Below, in pieces: positions 52,920-64,000 of a stretch of DNA of 64,000 nucleotides. Source of the DNA: Setomelanomma holmii. Lineage: Eukaryota; Ascomycota; Dothideomycetes; Pleosporales; Phaeosphaeriaceae. The stretch covers positions 186,001 through 250,000 of the forward strand of contig ML978159.1 of the NCBI GenBank assembly GCA_010015745.1. Direction: 5' to 3'. Below the pieces are notes generated by a model. It made no database searches, was not told the DNA's origin, and saw nothing but the letters and a program-made list of their open reading frames with translations. How positions within the stretch are numbered: the stretch's first letter is position 1; every line of letters starts with the position of its first letter. The position numbers and the translations under genes are program-made.

Positions 52920-55131
52920 ATGGCCTATGACTTGCAACTCGATCGGCATGAATCGAGCCGCGAATACAACCCATATCCATGGGAGGACTTCAAGACCCGC
53001 ACCGAACTCAACCACCGAGCTGAAGACCGAGCTCGACTTTTCCCAGACACAAACCCAGAACCCACAAGTTCCATAGTTATCGACGCCTTCCTCAAACAGG
53101 AGACAATACGATTAGATGAGCTGGTACCACGTCGCTGGCAGTTTCTCAGGGATTTCCTGAGCGAGGTGGTTCCAAAAGCTCCCTTTACGTCTCCTTCCTA
53201 TTCCGTTGATGTGGACAGCTCCACTACCGATACAGTTCTCCTTGATGATCGACGAAGACATGAGGAATGCACGAAACTATCGAGCGGCTCCTGTCCTGAA
53301 TGTCATATATTTTCCAAGGAGCTCAACATCAAAGCTTTCCGTGAGCGACTCGTGAAAAAGGTATGTCCAGCATGATGAGGCCTGCTCAGTACATCCCGGC
53401 TAAGTCAAGCACGCACAGCGGTGTTTGGGAGTTGTTCATAAGGCCGAGAAAAGGGTGATGTAGGTTTGCGTATATGCATCAGACTCAAGTGTGCTTGCTT
53501 TGCCATGATTGAGTCGAGGCCTGACTATTACAGCTATATACCCAATTTGACTTCCGCGTATGCTTTGGTACTGGCTGCGACAATTGCGCAGCGCTCAGTG
53601 AAACCTGCTCGAGATTTCTTGAATCGATATTTGAGAAGAGAACACCACATCACTGCTTCCACAAATGTGTGTGCACGATAAAATTATGGCTTCAGCCGTG
53701 TTAACGTCGACAGATTTCGCGTTTCTTCCTGGAATTCCATGTATCCTACCATGCCATGCGCGAAGACAACTTCACAGATTCAAGAACCATTAATAAGAGA
53801 TCGGTTCGGAAAAGTAACACTTTGCCACTCAAGCTTCACTCCTATGACCAATCGGATCTTTATTACCACGAAGCTCAAACATCGTCTTTATCCTGGGGCA
53901 ACGATGAATGGTTCTGGACTGTCCTCTTCCTGGTAGACACGTACTTTGGGTCCGAGAAAAATCGCAAAACATACTTCAAGAATAAACCCGAGGGTGACGG
54001 AGCCGACCCACCTTTGGGTGGCGACGAGCTATACGCACGCAACCCGCAATACGATCCTAGAGAGTACTTTCTTAGACAGTTGCAGATCAGGACATTGCAG
54101 GCAGCGACAGAGTACGGCTCCTTGGTGGAAACTTTCAGCGACAGAATGGAAGCATATGTGAGCCTGCTTCAAATGGTAGCAGTCCTGTTGAGCCCCAGAA
54201 ATGACAATTTGCTTAGATGGAGACAATCAAGATCAAGTTCGAGGACGACCAAGATATGACCCACACGCGGACAATAGGGCACGTGATAGAGACGATCCAG
54301 GTCTTTGTCGACTGTATCGGTGGCTTGGTCGAAGCATGGTATACCTTCGAGCGAGCCGGCCTTACGCTATTCAGACAACATGCTCCAAAGAAACGAGATG
54401 ATTGGCCACCAATCATATCCAGCATTGCGGCCAGTTTTGCCGAATTAGACAGACTCCGGAAAGAGCTCGTCAAAAGGCGCGAAGGATTCAAATTCAAGCT
54501 GGAAAGTGTAAGTCGAGGAGGTCACTTGTAACCAGGCAGAGTATAAGCTAAGAATACGCAGTTTCACACAGTATCGAGCCTCAGTCAGACTGAGAATACT
54601 ATCAAACAAGCGCATATAGCAAACTCACAAGCCAAAGAGGCTGTGTCTCAAGGCAATGACCTGAAGACGCTCACACAAATGACAGTCGTAAGTCATGGAC
54701 ACATTTTCCTGCCACCTCCAGAATTCGTTACCGTACACCGAGCCTTTCAACCACCAATCTCGGTGCGTCTTTGACAGCACAAGCTGCAGAACTCGCTTGT
54801 TGACAGTATTAAATCACTATGCTTTTGGCTGTCTACAATCTGATATATTTGTCTTTGGGATTAATCTATCTCATAAGGGTTTTGGTACTAAAGAGACGTT
54901 CAGTACATAGCCTTCCCACTCCTCTTCACCACCGCCTTCTTCAGCATGGGCTTCGCAAACCCACCCAAGTATCCCTGGGCTGTTTTCGCCGGCGTGCTGG
55001 TTGGCGTCACGTTCGGCAACTTCGGCATTGCGCGGAACATCGCATGGCTCAGCGCGCTTTTCGAAAGGATATGGAAATGGGCCGGTCGAATCTGGGCGGT
55101 GACCAGAGCAAGAGTTGGAACATGGTTCTGA
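52920..55131 (+). CDS. CorA-like membrane protein of fungi
   Basis: Six exons are inferred: 52920-53360, 53514-53666, 53714-54157, 54217-54507, 54562-54687 and 54904-55131, all joining in phase 0, giving 560 aa. The first half is a soluble region: RTELNHRAEDRARLF, ECTKLSSGSCPECHIF and SYIPNLTSAYALVLAATIAQ. Next come REDNFTDSRTINKR, YYHEAQTSSLSWGNDEWFWT, and RQLQIRTLQAATEYGSLVET with a coiled helix. At the C-terminus two hydrophobic helices (TVYIAFPLLFTTAFFSM and PWAVFAGVLVGVTFGNFG) follow a helical segment with QGNDLKTLTQMTV, as in CorA-type Mg2+ transporter relatives. The classical GMN motif is absent: the loop reads S-M-G-F. Transport function is therefore only suggested. The ATG at 52920 is used, since 52911 is TTG. 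Confidence 0.75.
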
Positions 55132-56238
55132 GGTTTTGATTGGAGTGATGGCAACGAGATGGTACAGTGCGCCTACATTTTCTGGGGCCATATGCCACTT
55201 CCAGTGTCATAACTTCACCAGACACGACATCATAAGGTTCGCAAGTATGACATACGAGGAAAGCGCTAGGATTGAGGCAGTCATATTTTACACGTACAGC
55301 ATTTTAACCCATGCTTTCCCAATGCCTGATAATGCATGCCAAGCACAATGCATATAATACAAACACTCTCCATGGCTCGAAACACGTTGCGAGCTTTGCC
55401 GTTCCACCTTCCATGGTGTGTCGCTATTCATGTTACAACACGGCGCACCCTTCGGCTCACCACAGACGCACGTGGCACCTCCTTCTCACTCAATGCGTCC
55501 TTCGACTTCGTTACAGTCTGTCGTTTCCGCGCCCGTCACCCAACTCGATCCCGCCTTCGAAGCCGAATACTTAGACACACTGCTCCCCAAAGGCTCCATC
55601 ATCTTAGCATCTCCAGACCTATACTATGCAGCTCTTCGTGCTTGTTCTTCCAGAAACTTGTCCTGCGAAGTTCCTTTCTTCCAAGATGGGGCCATCATCC
55701 AGCGGACACGGAATCTAGGCTCGTCGGGCTCACCGCTTATGGCGAGAGTGGGTGTCTGATCTGCGGGAGTATATACTATTGTTGGTGGAGGTTCTGGTTT
55801 TGGTTGATCTGCGGGATTGACAGCTTCTGACTCCAAGGAAAGCTGCGCATTCGATCTCTGCGGTGTCGTATCGTCGATGTCTTCGTCTGGCGCGTCTACT
55901 GATGTAGGCTTCATGTTCGTCCGCTCGGTTCGGTGTTGGAGTTGTCACAGACGAGATTGCTGAGCCAGCGACTTCTTGGGCGACCTTTTGCTCTCAAGGC
56001 TCTTGTTGAACAGCCGCCCGACGAAGTCGCTCAAGAGCCGTAGCTAATTCGGCGCATTCTCGAACGCAATTTTCGTCCATTCTCAATCTTGTTTTGGCTC
56101 TCGCAATTCTCATTGAGGAGATCAAGTTCTTGGCCCAAACGGTTCTAACTTCCAGCTCCGCACGCACTTCGAGACAGAAGCACCCTCCCATTTCCAATGG
56201 AGAAGTCTTTTCGATACTCTCCTTGCAGATGTATCAAA
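55132..56238. other. Spacer with two competing small frames
   Basis: Frames overlap on opposite strands at 55418-55759 (+, with QLDPAFEAEYLDTLLPKGSI) and 55624-55914 (-). The minus one has a proper ATG. The rest of the interval shows nothing. Confidence 0.4.
55624..55914 (-). CDS. Hypothetical small acidic protein, weakly supported
   Basis: ATG-initiated frame of 96 codons, Pro/Glu/Asp-rich in the first 60 residues (PKPEPPPTIVYTP) and basic at the end (APSWKKGTSQDKFLEEQ). No domain recognised. It lies 325 bp downstream of the RNase III gene on the same strand. The opposite-strand frame over the same bases is about as protein-like, so at most one of them is real. Confidence 0.3.
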   Translation of the reverse strand: MKPTSVDAPDEDIDDTTPQRSNAQLSLESEAVNPADQPKPEPPPTIVYTPADQTPTLAISGEPDEPRFRVRWMMAPSWKKGTSQDKFLEEQARRAA

Positions 56239-58473
56239 TCAACTGCGCTGATCCTGATATTCAAATATCGAATTGGCCGATGAAGTAGCCGGGCCAGCGA
56301 TGTGCTGTGTATCATAAGTCTCAGACTTTTGGTTCCCTTCGACCACTTGTGTGTTGAACATGTCTCGATGGAGGAGCAGAGGTCGATGAAGCCTATTTGC
56401 ACTCGTTTGTCCACGTTCCACCACCTCTGCTTTCTTCGCACCGGTGGAGACCCCTCGCGGTTGAGTCTCAAAGGTCATGAAACCTGCCAGATCCACCTCT
56501 GACTCGTAAAAATCGGCGTCGTTCAGCTCAACACCATCGGAACCTGCAGAAACAACCGTCGTCTCTGCCTGGTTCGGCCGTGTGACCTCACTTGTGAAAT
56601 GTGAGATATGTTCTTCAGTCACTTTGTGTGGATTTCGTGGCTCTGTTCGCATGGATGGTTCGAAGGATGTCCAAGCATCTCCATGTGAGCGAATGATATC
56701 CTCCTCTAGAAGCCCTAAGCTCTTCGCATGACATGTATCCCGTTGAACATTTTCCTTCGGATTCAAGCGGTCCAAAGGAGCCTTCAAGGCTCTGACTGGA
56801 GCCGTTGTAGATGGGTGCTTCCGTGAACTTGTTCCTTGGCCGGCCGAAGAGCTGATCGATGACCCATCAACTGAATCCAGTGCACGTTCTGCAACTTTGT
56901 CTGCCATTGGATCCTGTGGTCCCTGTGTCTCTGCCGATCTACCCGCAGGCTCTTCTGCTCTTGCCTTTAGCTGCGTCGTTGAGAATTTTCCCATCTCTTT
57001 TCGTATCTTGACGTATACTTTAAGTGGTTTCGACTGTGTTCCTTGCTTCAACTGTGTTGCATGCTCGCGTAAAGCTCTCCGGGCCGCTTCCTTTCGCCTT
57101 TTAAAGCCCCTCACAGACTTGTTCGCCCAAGCCTTGAGGACTTGAGCTTGCTTTCTTTCCGCTGCAGAAATTCTGATAGGGTTTTTGAGTGGTTCTAGCT
57201 CCTGCAAATTCGGAGCTGATTGGTGGGGCTTCAAGGTCTGGTCCGATGGTTGTGGCTGCGGTTCTGGCTCGATATTTCTTACTGCGACTCTGTTCCCATA
57301 AATATGACTGTATTTGATACTGGTCTTATTGGGTGAGGCCTGTGGTTGAAGGTCGACTGGCGTTTTCTTATCAGACCGATCCACAAAGCTAAGTGTGTTG
57401 GTGTCTTCTACAAGCGCAGCATTGATTCCTGACTTCGAGGCATCCGTCTCCACCATTGCGTCTTTAGGATGAGGCTGTTGCGAGTTCGGCATTTGCGCGT
57501 CAATTAGAGACACCCTGCGAGACTCATCGTCATGGTCGGATGCCTTCCTAGTCTGCAAATATTGATGATCAGCAATCCTCAACCTTCTGATGACATCCTT
57601 TACAGCCTGGACACTGTAACTCGAATCCACGTAGATAGCACCGAGAACTGCCTCCAATGTCTCGGCTATGGCGTTGCTCATCTTCGAGGCGGAGGAACCT
57701 GCCATTGTCAAGATGCTTTCATGCAGACGCAGGTTACGGCCCGTTACTGCAAGCGCCGCTCTAGACACAGTGTTAACAGACATGGCGTGATGGTCCTCTA
57801 GGCAGTCTAGTCAGCGCACCCTACAGTTATGAGTGGCTCACACACTTGTTGTATGATCGGTCTGGAACCAGATCTCGCAAAGCGCTAAATCCAGCCTGTT
57901 GATAGATGACTGAATCAGCATATGCCTTGCTCACCGATGATTGTCAATATACATACACTCGGTCACCTAAGAGTGCTAGTCCTAAAGGTTGAGATGCGAT
58001 ATTAGTATAACTTTGTCCCATACCCCGTACGTTAACCTCTACGTACGATTATTTCGACCGCAGTCGTGGATTGTGCCGCCATAGTACAGGGGAGTTTCGT
58101 TCATTTTGAGCGCCTCGATGCAAGTTATTTTATTCTTGAAGATGTAACCCAGCCGCTCCTCTAGGGCCCCAACTCTTGCGGCGGCATCGAGAAGGTCATG
58201 ATAGACTTTCGGAGGTGGAGATTGCATGCGAATGTGTCCACTTGTCAACGCAAAGAATGCCAAATCTCTTCGCTGAAATAACTCCGGTATATGTGCTCTA
58301 GGCCCAAAATGTTGATATTGTCGATTATGAATCCATTGCGAGAGACGTTCCGCATGGGTTCGCACCAGATTTGTGAGATGTCGGTGAAGTGGCTGACGTT
58401 GGACTGAGACCTTGATCGGCAATTCGTGCCGTGTGTGTTGCCATCTCTGAAAATATCGAGATAATCCGGGCAT
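56239..58473 (-). CDS. RNase III-domain protein with long disordered C-terminus
   Basis: Four exons, 58473-58047, 57981-57957, 57895-57846 and 57797-56239, introns 65, 61 and 48 bp; 686 aa. The RNase III fold spans about residues 105-245: VGALEERLGYIFKNK, then NNRLALLGDRVLDLALCEIW, DHHAMSVNTVSRAALAVTGR, and AETLEAVLGAIYVDS. In active RNase III the signature is E-R-L-E-F-L-G-D and later D-x2-E. Here the first two acidic residues are Asn142 and Ala145, Asp149 is kept, and the later pair is Glu213/Glu216. Two of five acidic ligands are missing, so activity is doubtful. The last 440 residues are Lys/Arg/Gln- and Ser-rich disorder (for example RKEAARRALREHATQL), with no dsRNA-binding domain. The ATG at 58473 is used; the codon at 58485 is GTG. 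Confidence 0.85.
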
Positions 58474-60011
58474 TCTGTGCTGCACTCGAGATTCAATCAG
58501 GTCGTGTGGCGGTTGCTTTGTGATTTTCTGTCACGTTCTTGATCACATACGATGTGCACCCTGATTGGATGACGCGCTGATATTTGATAGGTGCCAGGCC
58601 TTTCAGCGCACCGTCAAGACTCCTGCATTACTCATACTGATTGCGCAATATTGTCACCATTCTTGCCGTTCCGTGCTCGACTCTTGATGTGGAATTTCGT
58701 AGTCAATGATCTTGTGATGTCATTTCAAGCACAACTTTATCAGACGCCTTGATTAGTGTCTACGCGCACGGACGGCCACTTTCTACGCGGTATCACGTGT
58801 CAATCTCGACGGCATTTCGTTGACATATGATCCAGAAGCCATACCTATAATTATTATCGCTATACACTCCGTCTCTCTGACACCACTTGACAAGCATTGC
58901 ACCGTGTCTGTACCACAAAATTCGTACTTCCAGAACCAATGCGCGCGATGCCATCACGTTTGTCGATGTTAACGACGAAGACCGTGGAAGCTGAAACAAG
59001 AACGCAGAGGAGTTGTCCACAAGCTCATGAAGACGCTTACTGCATTCATTTGTGGGCGGACACAACTGAGTTGAAAATTGGCAAGGGTTGACTACAACAG
59101 ATGAGCAGATGAGACGTGGTGGTGGACAGAATCTGGGCAGAGTAGCCGACAATAGGATGTAATTGCGATGTGCACTCTCACTTGTCAGCGAGGATCGGCA
59201 TCGATATTAATCGATAAAGTGCATCGCCCTGTGGCTCAGTACCTGACCTTCGTACACAGAATGAGCCTACATCCGGCGAACGCTACGCTCTTCATACAAC
59301 AGCATCCACGAACCGAAGCATAGCCGACATGAGGTTGCAGGTCAGCGCCTCTTGCAGCCTCGCGCTCATCTGACCAAGGATGCGCTGCCGTGGAGACAGT
59401 TGAAAAGTGGACCTAGCGATGCTTAAAAAGGGGAATTAGACCCTGCCTAACACCCAGCAACGATTGCTGATTGGTCTGCTAATCATGCTTCTCGGCGCCT
59501 CATGAGATGAGACATAGCCCGCACGCAATCGCAAGGCGGTCGCACACCCACTCTGTCCTCGCCGTCGTGTGGTTTGACAGTTTCCATGAAGGCGGATTGT
59601 TGATGGGATGGTCCAGTCCGCAGTACAGAGAAGACAACAGCATGGCACTGCATCTCATACGTGGAGCGATAGCAATAATGCAACTATCTCAGCGAATCAA
59701 TTCGCCCACAGAATGACAATTTGAGCACCAGCCTGGTCGCAATCTTAATCTCCTAGGCGCGGCGATGCTGTTGGCTAGGCGGGCCCGCAGTCACATCGTG
59801 AACCCCAAAGTGTCGCGAGCTGGCGAGCCGCTCTGGTTTCATATACAGCCAGGGGATCCGCCAAATCGCACCCCTCTCATCTCTACAATTTTCACTCTTT
59901 CGCTGCAGATTCTCCACGACGCGTGCGGCTTACCATCGTTGACGTCGGTTATTCATTACCGTTGCGCACAACACTCATTTTGGTCTTCGAGTTCAGGTTC
60001 AAGGGTTGGAA
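58474..60011. other. Divergent intergenic region, no gene seen
   Basis: 1.5 kb between the 5' ends of the RNase III gene (-) and the small secreted protein (+). Short frames only; no repeat identified. Confidence 0.45.
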
Positions 60012-60611
60012 ATGCGGTTCGGCAGTGTGGGCGCGCTCCTTGCGCTTGCGGCCGGCGCGGTGGCTCAGACTTCGATACCGTATGTCTTGCGCGTCTCGTA
60101 GCACTCGAGATAAACGGGATCAGGGCTTGGCTAACATTGATGCGATAGACCTCAGGTCCAAAACTCCGTTCTCCTGGTGCTCGCGACTGCGCTGCCTTCG
60201 GACCAGCGCTCCTATGCGCTCGCCTCGCAGTCCGCCTTCGCCGCGCAAGTCGCATCGTCGCTCGCTGCTGGAAACCCACCTGCGTGGTACCAGGCCCTTC
60301 CGTCAGACGTGAAGAGCCTCCTACCTGCACTGTACCCTGCTTCGACAACCCCGACGCCAACCCCATCTGCGTCTCTTCCTTCTTCGAAGTCAGTCGTCAG
60401 CATCAGCGCAACTCCGATTTTCATTGGTGTTAACTCTACAAGCCTTACGGGCGTTCGTACGCCTACCCTTTCGGCCACTGCTTCGCGATCCTCCGCTGCC
60501 TCGCGATCCTCCGCTGCCGTTGCTACCACTAACGCCGCGCCCTATCCTACCGCTGCTCTGGGAGCAGGTGTTGGTGCCGCGCTGGGTTTCTTGGGCATGC
60601 TTGCCTTGTAG
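60012..60611 (+). CDS. Small secreted, GPI-anchor-like serine/threonine-rich protein
   Basis: Two exons, 60012-60079 and 60149-60611, intron 69 bp (GTATGT...TAG); 176 aa. A signal peptide (MRFGSVGALLALAAGAVAQ) is followed by a short conserved-looking region of about 80 residues (SYALASQSAFAAQVASSLAA, then PAWYQALPSDVKSLLPALY). Then comes a Ser/Thr/Ala-rich stalk with the direct repeat SRSSAA, and a C-terminal Gly/Ala/Leu hydrophobic tail (GAGVGAALGFLGMLAL), as in GPI-anchored wall proteins. The NPPAWYQALPSDVKS segment recurs in small fungal surface proteins, though I cannot name the family. It has no cysteines. Confidence 0.8.
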
Positions 60612-61734
60612 GTGCCGCGCTATGCGCACAAAACATTACTTCATTCACACGGATACGATACCTTGCGGTCGAGCATTCTTAGCGGGCGGCGCTTCTGGTT
60701 CGAAACGTTCTTCACGACGCGACGTTGACATTCTTTGGGGAAGAGGATTTGCATTATACCTTGGTGACTTTCGAGGACGGGAGGAGGTGATTATTTGACG
60801 TAATGTCTATTGATATGCGATGGTTTGAGGGATTGGAGCTCGATGTTTGGAGTGTTGATGATCTGGTAGCTGAGTAAATAATCTATAATCGATCAGTTGA
60901 TGCGAAAATCCTGGCGACAGCGATGGTGAAGATCCTGAAGATAACATGGTTACTGCCAATCGGGCGCAAGCCCGTCGTCAATTTATACTCTGTCCATGAT
61001 ATTGCGCGCAGACGGGCATGACGCGTTCCTCGTACCTGCATCGCACTTGCGCAGGTACGACCCGCTCTTTCCCGCTGGCCCAGCTGACCCACATGCGGCT
61101 CTTCCAGCACCACAACGCACGCCACTTTCAAGCCTGCGCATGCCACACTTTCTACTCAAAAATGACCTCAAGCTTCAAAGACTTTGGTGTAGTCTTGATT
61201 TTATGCTTTCCTATGTACAGGCCTGGGTCTTGGCTCTACGACTGCCCCACCATGCCTGATGCTCATCATTCGCCTTCATGTCCGTCAACAACATTCAGCT
61301 CTACAGTTTTACGATCGGATTCGAGGCTCGATCATTTCAAAACATGTCTAGATCTCTCCTGGATGCTTGAGCTCTGCGAAGCTCGTCCCTCTATTCAGGT
61401 CTCTTCACCGATCGGAAACTTTGCCATGCTTGACATCAGGAAGGTCTGGATGTTTCTCATTAGCCTTCTAATATTTCCTACCATCCCTGTTGGTCTATAA
61501 TCACCTTTCATTTCGAGTGATGCTTGACTATCGTGCATTCGTAACATGTTGGGTCCACGTCCCGGGCATTGGAAAAGTCGGGTTTTGACTTGCCTGAATG
61601 GTTACGAGGATCCATCGCGCCTTAACTTTCACTTGCAAGAAATCCACATGTGATGCCCACAAGCCAAAGTAGCTTAGAGTCCGAGCGTTACGCAAGCGTT
61701 CCTTCCTCACGATGAAGTTATCCCATCCTCATTT
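60612..61734. other. Intergenic, no gene supported
   Basis: The longest frame (61018-61500, +) has neither domain nor plausible splice signals. The first part is likely 3' untranslated sequence. Confidence 0.4.
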
Positions 61735-62114
61735 ATGCTAAAAGTCGACATCTTCCCACACCACAACCTCGCCTTGGCGAGAACTCACGATCTCAAAAAC
61801 AACCTTTGCAGCGACCACCGGCACGAGCGCGCCATGGCGGATGCTGTGCCCCGCTTACCACCAGGGGTCGTTCTCATGATCGCATCGACTCCGAACATCG
61901 AATTCGCGAGCCTTCTGCGCTGTGCTCGGGTAAGCAAAGAATGGCCATCACTCATCTATGGGAGCAACATTACGCGCGCGATATTGGAGAACTGTGGGAT
62001 AGAGAGCAAGAGAGATGCGAGGTGTGAAAGGTCCAAAAGTGTCATATTACAGCAAATGCTTGACGCTGTTAACGAAATACCTCTCGGGGTTTTAGTTGTC
62101 GGAGCCGCAACACG
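61735..62114 (+). CDS. F-box-like fragment, 3' end unresolved
   Basis: From the ATG at 61735 (or 61834) the frame contains an F-box-like segment, AVPRLPPGVVLMIASTPNIE with FASLLRCARVSKEW, then NITRAILENCG. The open frame continues to 62400, but from 62115 on it lies antisense to the dehydrogenase coding sequence and turns into low-quality hydrophobic sequence, so it is stopped here. It may be a fragment, or a gene with an unrecognised splice. Confidence 0.35.
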
Positions 62115-63398
62115 TCACTTTGAACCCCTTTGCCTCGCTTGGCCATTACCTTCCTTCGCAGTGCTCTTGCCCTCGGATTTGTCTTGGTCCTTCTTCTCCA
62201 GTGCCCTTCTCTTAGCACTTTCCTTCTCCAATACCTCGACAGTCTTCGAACTGCTTTCCCACAACTTCTTCTGCAACGCCTCGTCATCGATCTCTTTCCT
62301 TGTCCAGTTGACCTTTCTACACTCCTTCAGGAAGTGGTTGCCCTCACCTCTGCCCCACTGTGCCTCCATAGCCGCATACAAGAACGTCTGGGCGCCCTGA
62401 TCTCCGCTTTTGAGCACCAACCACCATACTGGCCACATGATGAGGTATGCCGCGAGTCCCCAGAGCGAACCGAAGGTCAGGAATCGTCGCATGCCGGGTG
62501 TTCGAGTCCAGCCAGGGTCTACCATGATGACACGCGCGTTCATTGGTTTCTTGTCAGGACGAGCGTAGGACGAAAGATGCTTTTGGAAGGCGACGGCGAA
62601 GGTCATGAGAGCCAGCTTCGAGGTAGCGTACACGGCCTTGGGTGTGAGGTCAATCTGCCCAGGTTCACTATTCGCGTCCTTCTTCTCTTTTGTGGTGCTT
62701 GGTTTCGCATCGAAGTCAGGCAGCTGTCCAGCCATATAAGCACTGCATGTGCCGAAGATGATGCGGACGTCTCGGTCTGGTGGTTGTGCTCGGAGTGCTG
62801 GGCTGAGGATGCTCAACAGATGGAAGTTGGCAACATAATTGAGGCCCCACGTTGACTCAAGTCCGTCTTCTGTCATCGTTGCCTTGCCTCCAGGAGGTGT
62901 CATTGTATTTGCGCAGAGGATGATCATGTCCAATCTGCGAGGGGGGGCGTTGTCGACCCATTTCGTGGCGAAGAGTCGTATGCTGTGCAGAGACGTGAGA
63001 TCGACGTTCTCGGCGGTGATGAGCTCGTTGCCTGTTTCGGTTCGTAGGTCTTCGATGTAGTCCACGAGGAACGGGTCCACGAGCGGTTGCTGGACGAGCA
63101 GAATGATTTGTGCTCCACGAGAAGCTAGGCCTCTGACCACTTCAGCTCCTATACCTGATGTTCCACCCTACTCAACTGTCAGCAATGTGTATCAGGCTGC
63201 TAGTAGCATATGACTTCTTACAGTAACCATGACTACCTTCGAGTGCATATTTCGCTCTGACTGGTTGACCGCGCCATTGAAGAACCATTTTAGCAGGTAC
63301 AGCAGAGCAAAGATTGGGGCAACCTTCACTACAGTCCAGCCGAGTGGTATAGTGTCCAATCCCTCTGAGAAGGCCTGGGCGAGGATGTTAACGGGCAT
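62115..63398 (-). CDS. Membrane-anchored short-chain dehydrogenase/reductase
   Basis: Two exons, 63398-63222 and 63167-62115, intron 54 bp (GTAAGA...TAG); 409 aa. An N-terminal hydrophobic helix (VVKVAPIFALLYLLKWFF, residues 23-40) anchors it. The Rossmann cofactor motif TGGTSGIG spans the exon junction (residues 59-66). ILCANTM replaces the usual NNAG, and Y-A-T-S-K (Tyr239, Lys243) is the catalytic pair. VDPGWTRTPGMRRF follows, then a second hydrophobic segment (YLIMWPVWWLVL) and a long Lys/Glu-rich tail. The layout resembles retinol-dehydrogenase-like fungal SDRs of the endoplasmic reticulum or mitochondria. Substrate unknown; NADP preference cannot be read. Intact. Confidence 0.88.
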
Positions 63399-63663
63399 CG
63401 TTGGCTGAGGTGGTACGGAAAAGGTTAAGCAATGCGGAACGATGGTGGCTCGCTAAGCGCATCGGATTTATGCACGTGGCGTCATTGCCTTGTGATTGCG
63501 CGTTGCCTTCAGTCGCCTTGCGTTCACTGCCTCAAAAACCTCAATCTCACCGCACATAGTTGCGATGGTGCCGCTCATTTCGCCGTCGCAAATATACTGT
63601 CGCGGAGCATTGTGCCACTCATCCCTCCCACAACCTTGATCCTGCGGCAATCGTCCTTAGCAA

Positions 63664-64000
63664 ATGAGTGCACTAACCATACAACCCCGGAAGGAGGAGG
63701 TAGAGTACGAAGAAGATCCACGCTACGACGACGCCGATCACTCGACTGCACCATTTGTCCAGCAGCCTGCTTATGGTCGTGGGTTATGGAAGAACCCTAT
63801 ACAGTTCGTGTCTGCCGCGCAAGATGCTCCGAAGCCAATCGCACCTACCACCAACGGCCGCACAATGGCCGAAAGATATCTCGCCATCATGTTCCCGAAC
63901 GGAGAACCGCAACCGAAAGCTGAAGCATATCCAGCGTGTGGCATCTGTGGCGAGCCTGTAAAGGAGCAGGACCAGCGAATGCACTACCTCAGTCCTGCAC
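63664..64000 (+). CDS. Putative zinc-finger protein, cut by the window edge
   Basis: Start codon at 63664 and an open frame through the last base (about 112 codons). The start is acidic (RKEEVEYEEDPRYDDADH), then VSAAQDAPKPIAP, TMAERYLAIMFPNGEPQPKA, and a C-x2-C pair with a possible His partner (CGICGEPVKEQDQRMHYLS) that resembles the first half of a C2H2 zinc finger. The gene continues beyond the window; the family is not recognised. It is divergent from the dehydrogenase, with 265 bp between start codons. Confidence 0.55.
   Translation, partial: MSALTIQPRKEEVEYEEDPRYDDADHSTAPFVQQPAYGRGLWKNPIQFVSAAQDAPKPIAPTTNGRTMAERYLAIMFPNGEPQPKAEAYPACGICGEPVKEQDQRMHYLSPA

Noticed and set aside
1..64000. 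CRISPR arrays or secondary-metabolite core genes (PKS/NRPS/terpene synthase)
   Set aside because: No direct-repeat/spacer arrays and no such domains were seen; the two P450 and one MFS sequences are all broken and do not form a cluster.

Overview
This window is nuclear DNA of a filamentous ascomycete (Pezizomycotina; a Dothideomycete is my guess, not shown). The evidence is many introns of 45-65 bp with GTRNGT donors and YAG acceptors, fungal-specific families (Pth11-like receptor, HET, Clr5-ankyrin, DUF6594, DUF4267, Rox3/Med19), and a repeat-induced-point-mutation (RIP) pattern in the transposons. No rRNA, tRNA or CRISPR was found.

The window has two halves. From 0 to about 45 kb it is accessory sequence: sparse genes, many broken genes and transposons. 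In order: the end of a membrane protein; a Pth11-like receptor (-); a cytochrome P450 pseudogene; a DUF4267-type membrane protein; an MFS transporter frame cut by two stop codons; a 699-aa HET protein (-); a secreted, probably GPI-anchored protein with proline-lysine repeats; a P450 fragment that has lost its heme cysteine; and a Clr5-ankyrin gene (-) split by a 3.6-kb hAT transposon with an 8-bp target duplication. A repeat block follows at 22-26.7 kb (two LTRs in opposite orientation, a decayed Fot1/pogo element carrying a MITE and a solo LTR, and a truncated DUF6594 gene). Next come two C2H2 zinc-finger regulators of the same design, 5.5 kb apart, then a long gene-poor stretch, a disordered protein and a broken F-box gene.

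From about 45.4 kb to the end the genes are close together, intact and mostly housekeeping: Rad10/ERCC1 (-), Mediator subunit 19 (+), mitochondrial prolyl-tRNA synthetase (-) divergent from mitochondrial ribosomal protein uL10m (+), a CorA-like membrane protein (+), an RNase III-domain protein with altered catalytic residues (-), a small secreted serine-rich protein (+), a membrane-anchored short-chain dehydrogenase (-), and the start of one more gene at the right edge. Exon structures were worked out by eye from splice signals and reading frame; I could run no search or alignment. The best observations are the in-frame hAT disruption of the Clr5-ankyrin gene and the transposon stop codons, which are all TAG or TAA and never TGA, as CpA-directed RIP predicts.
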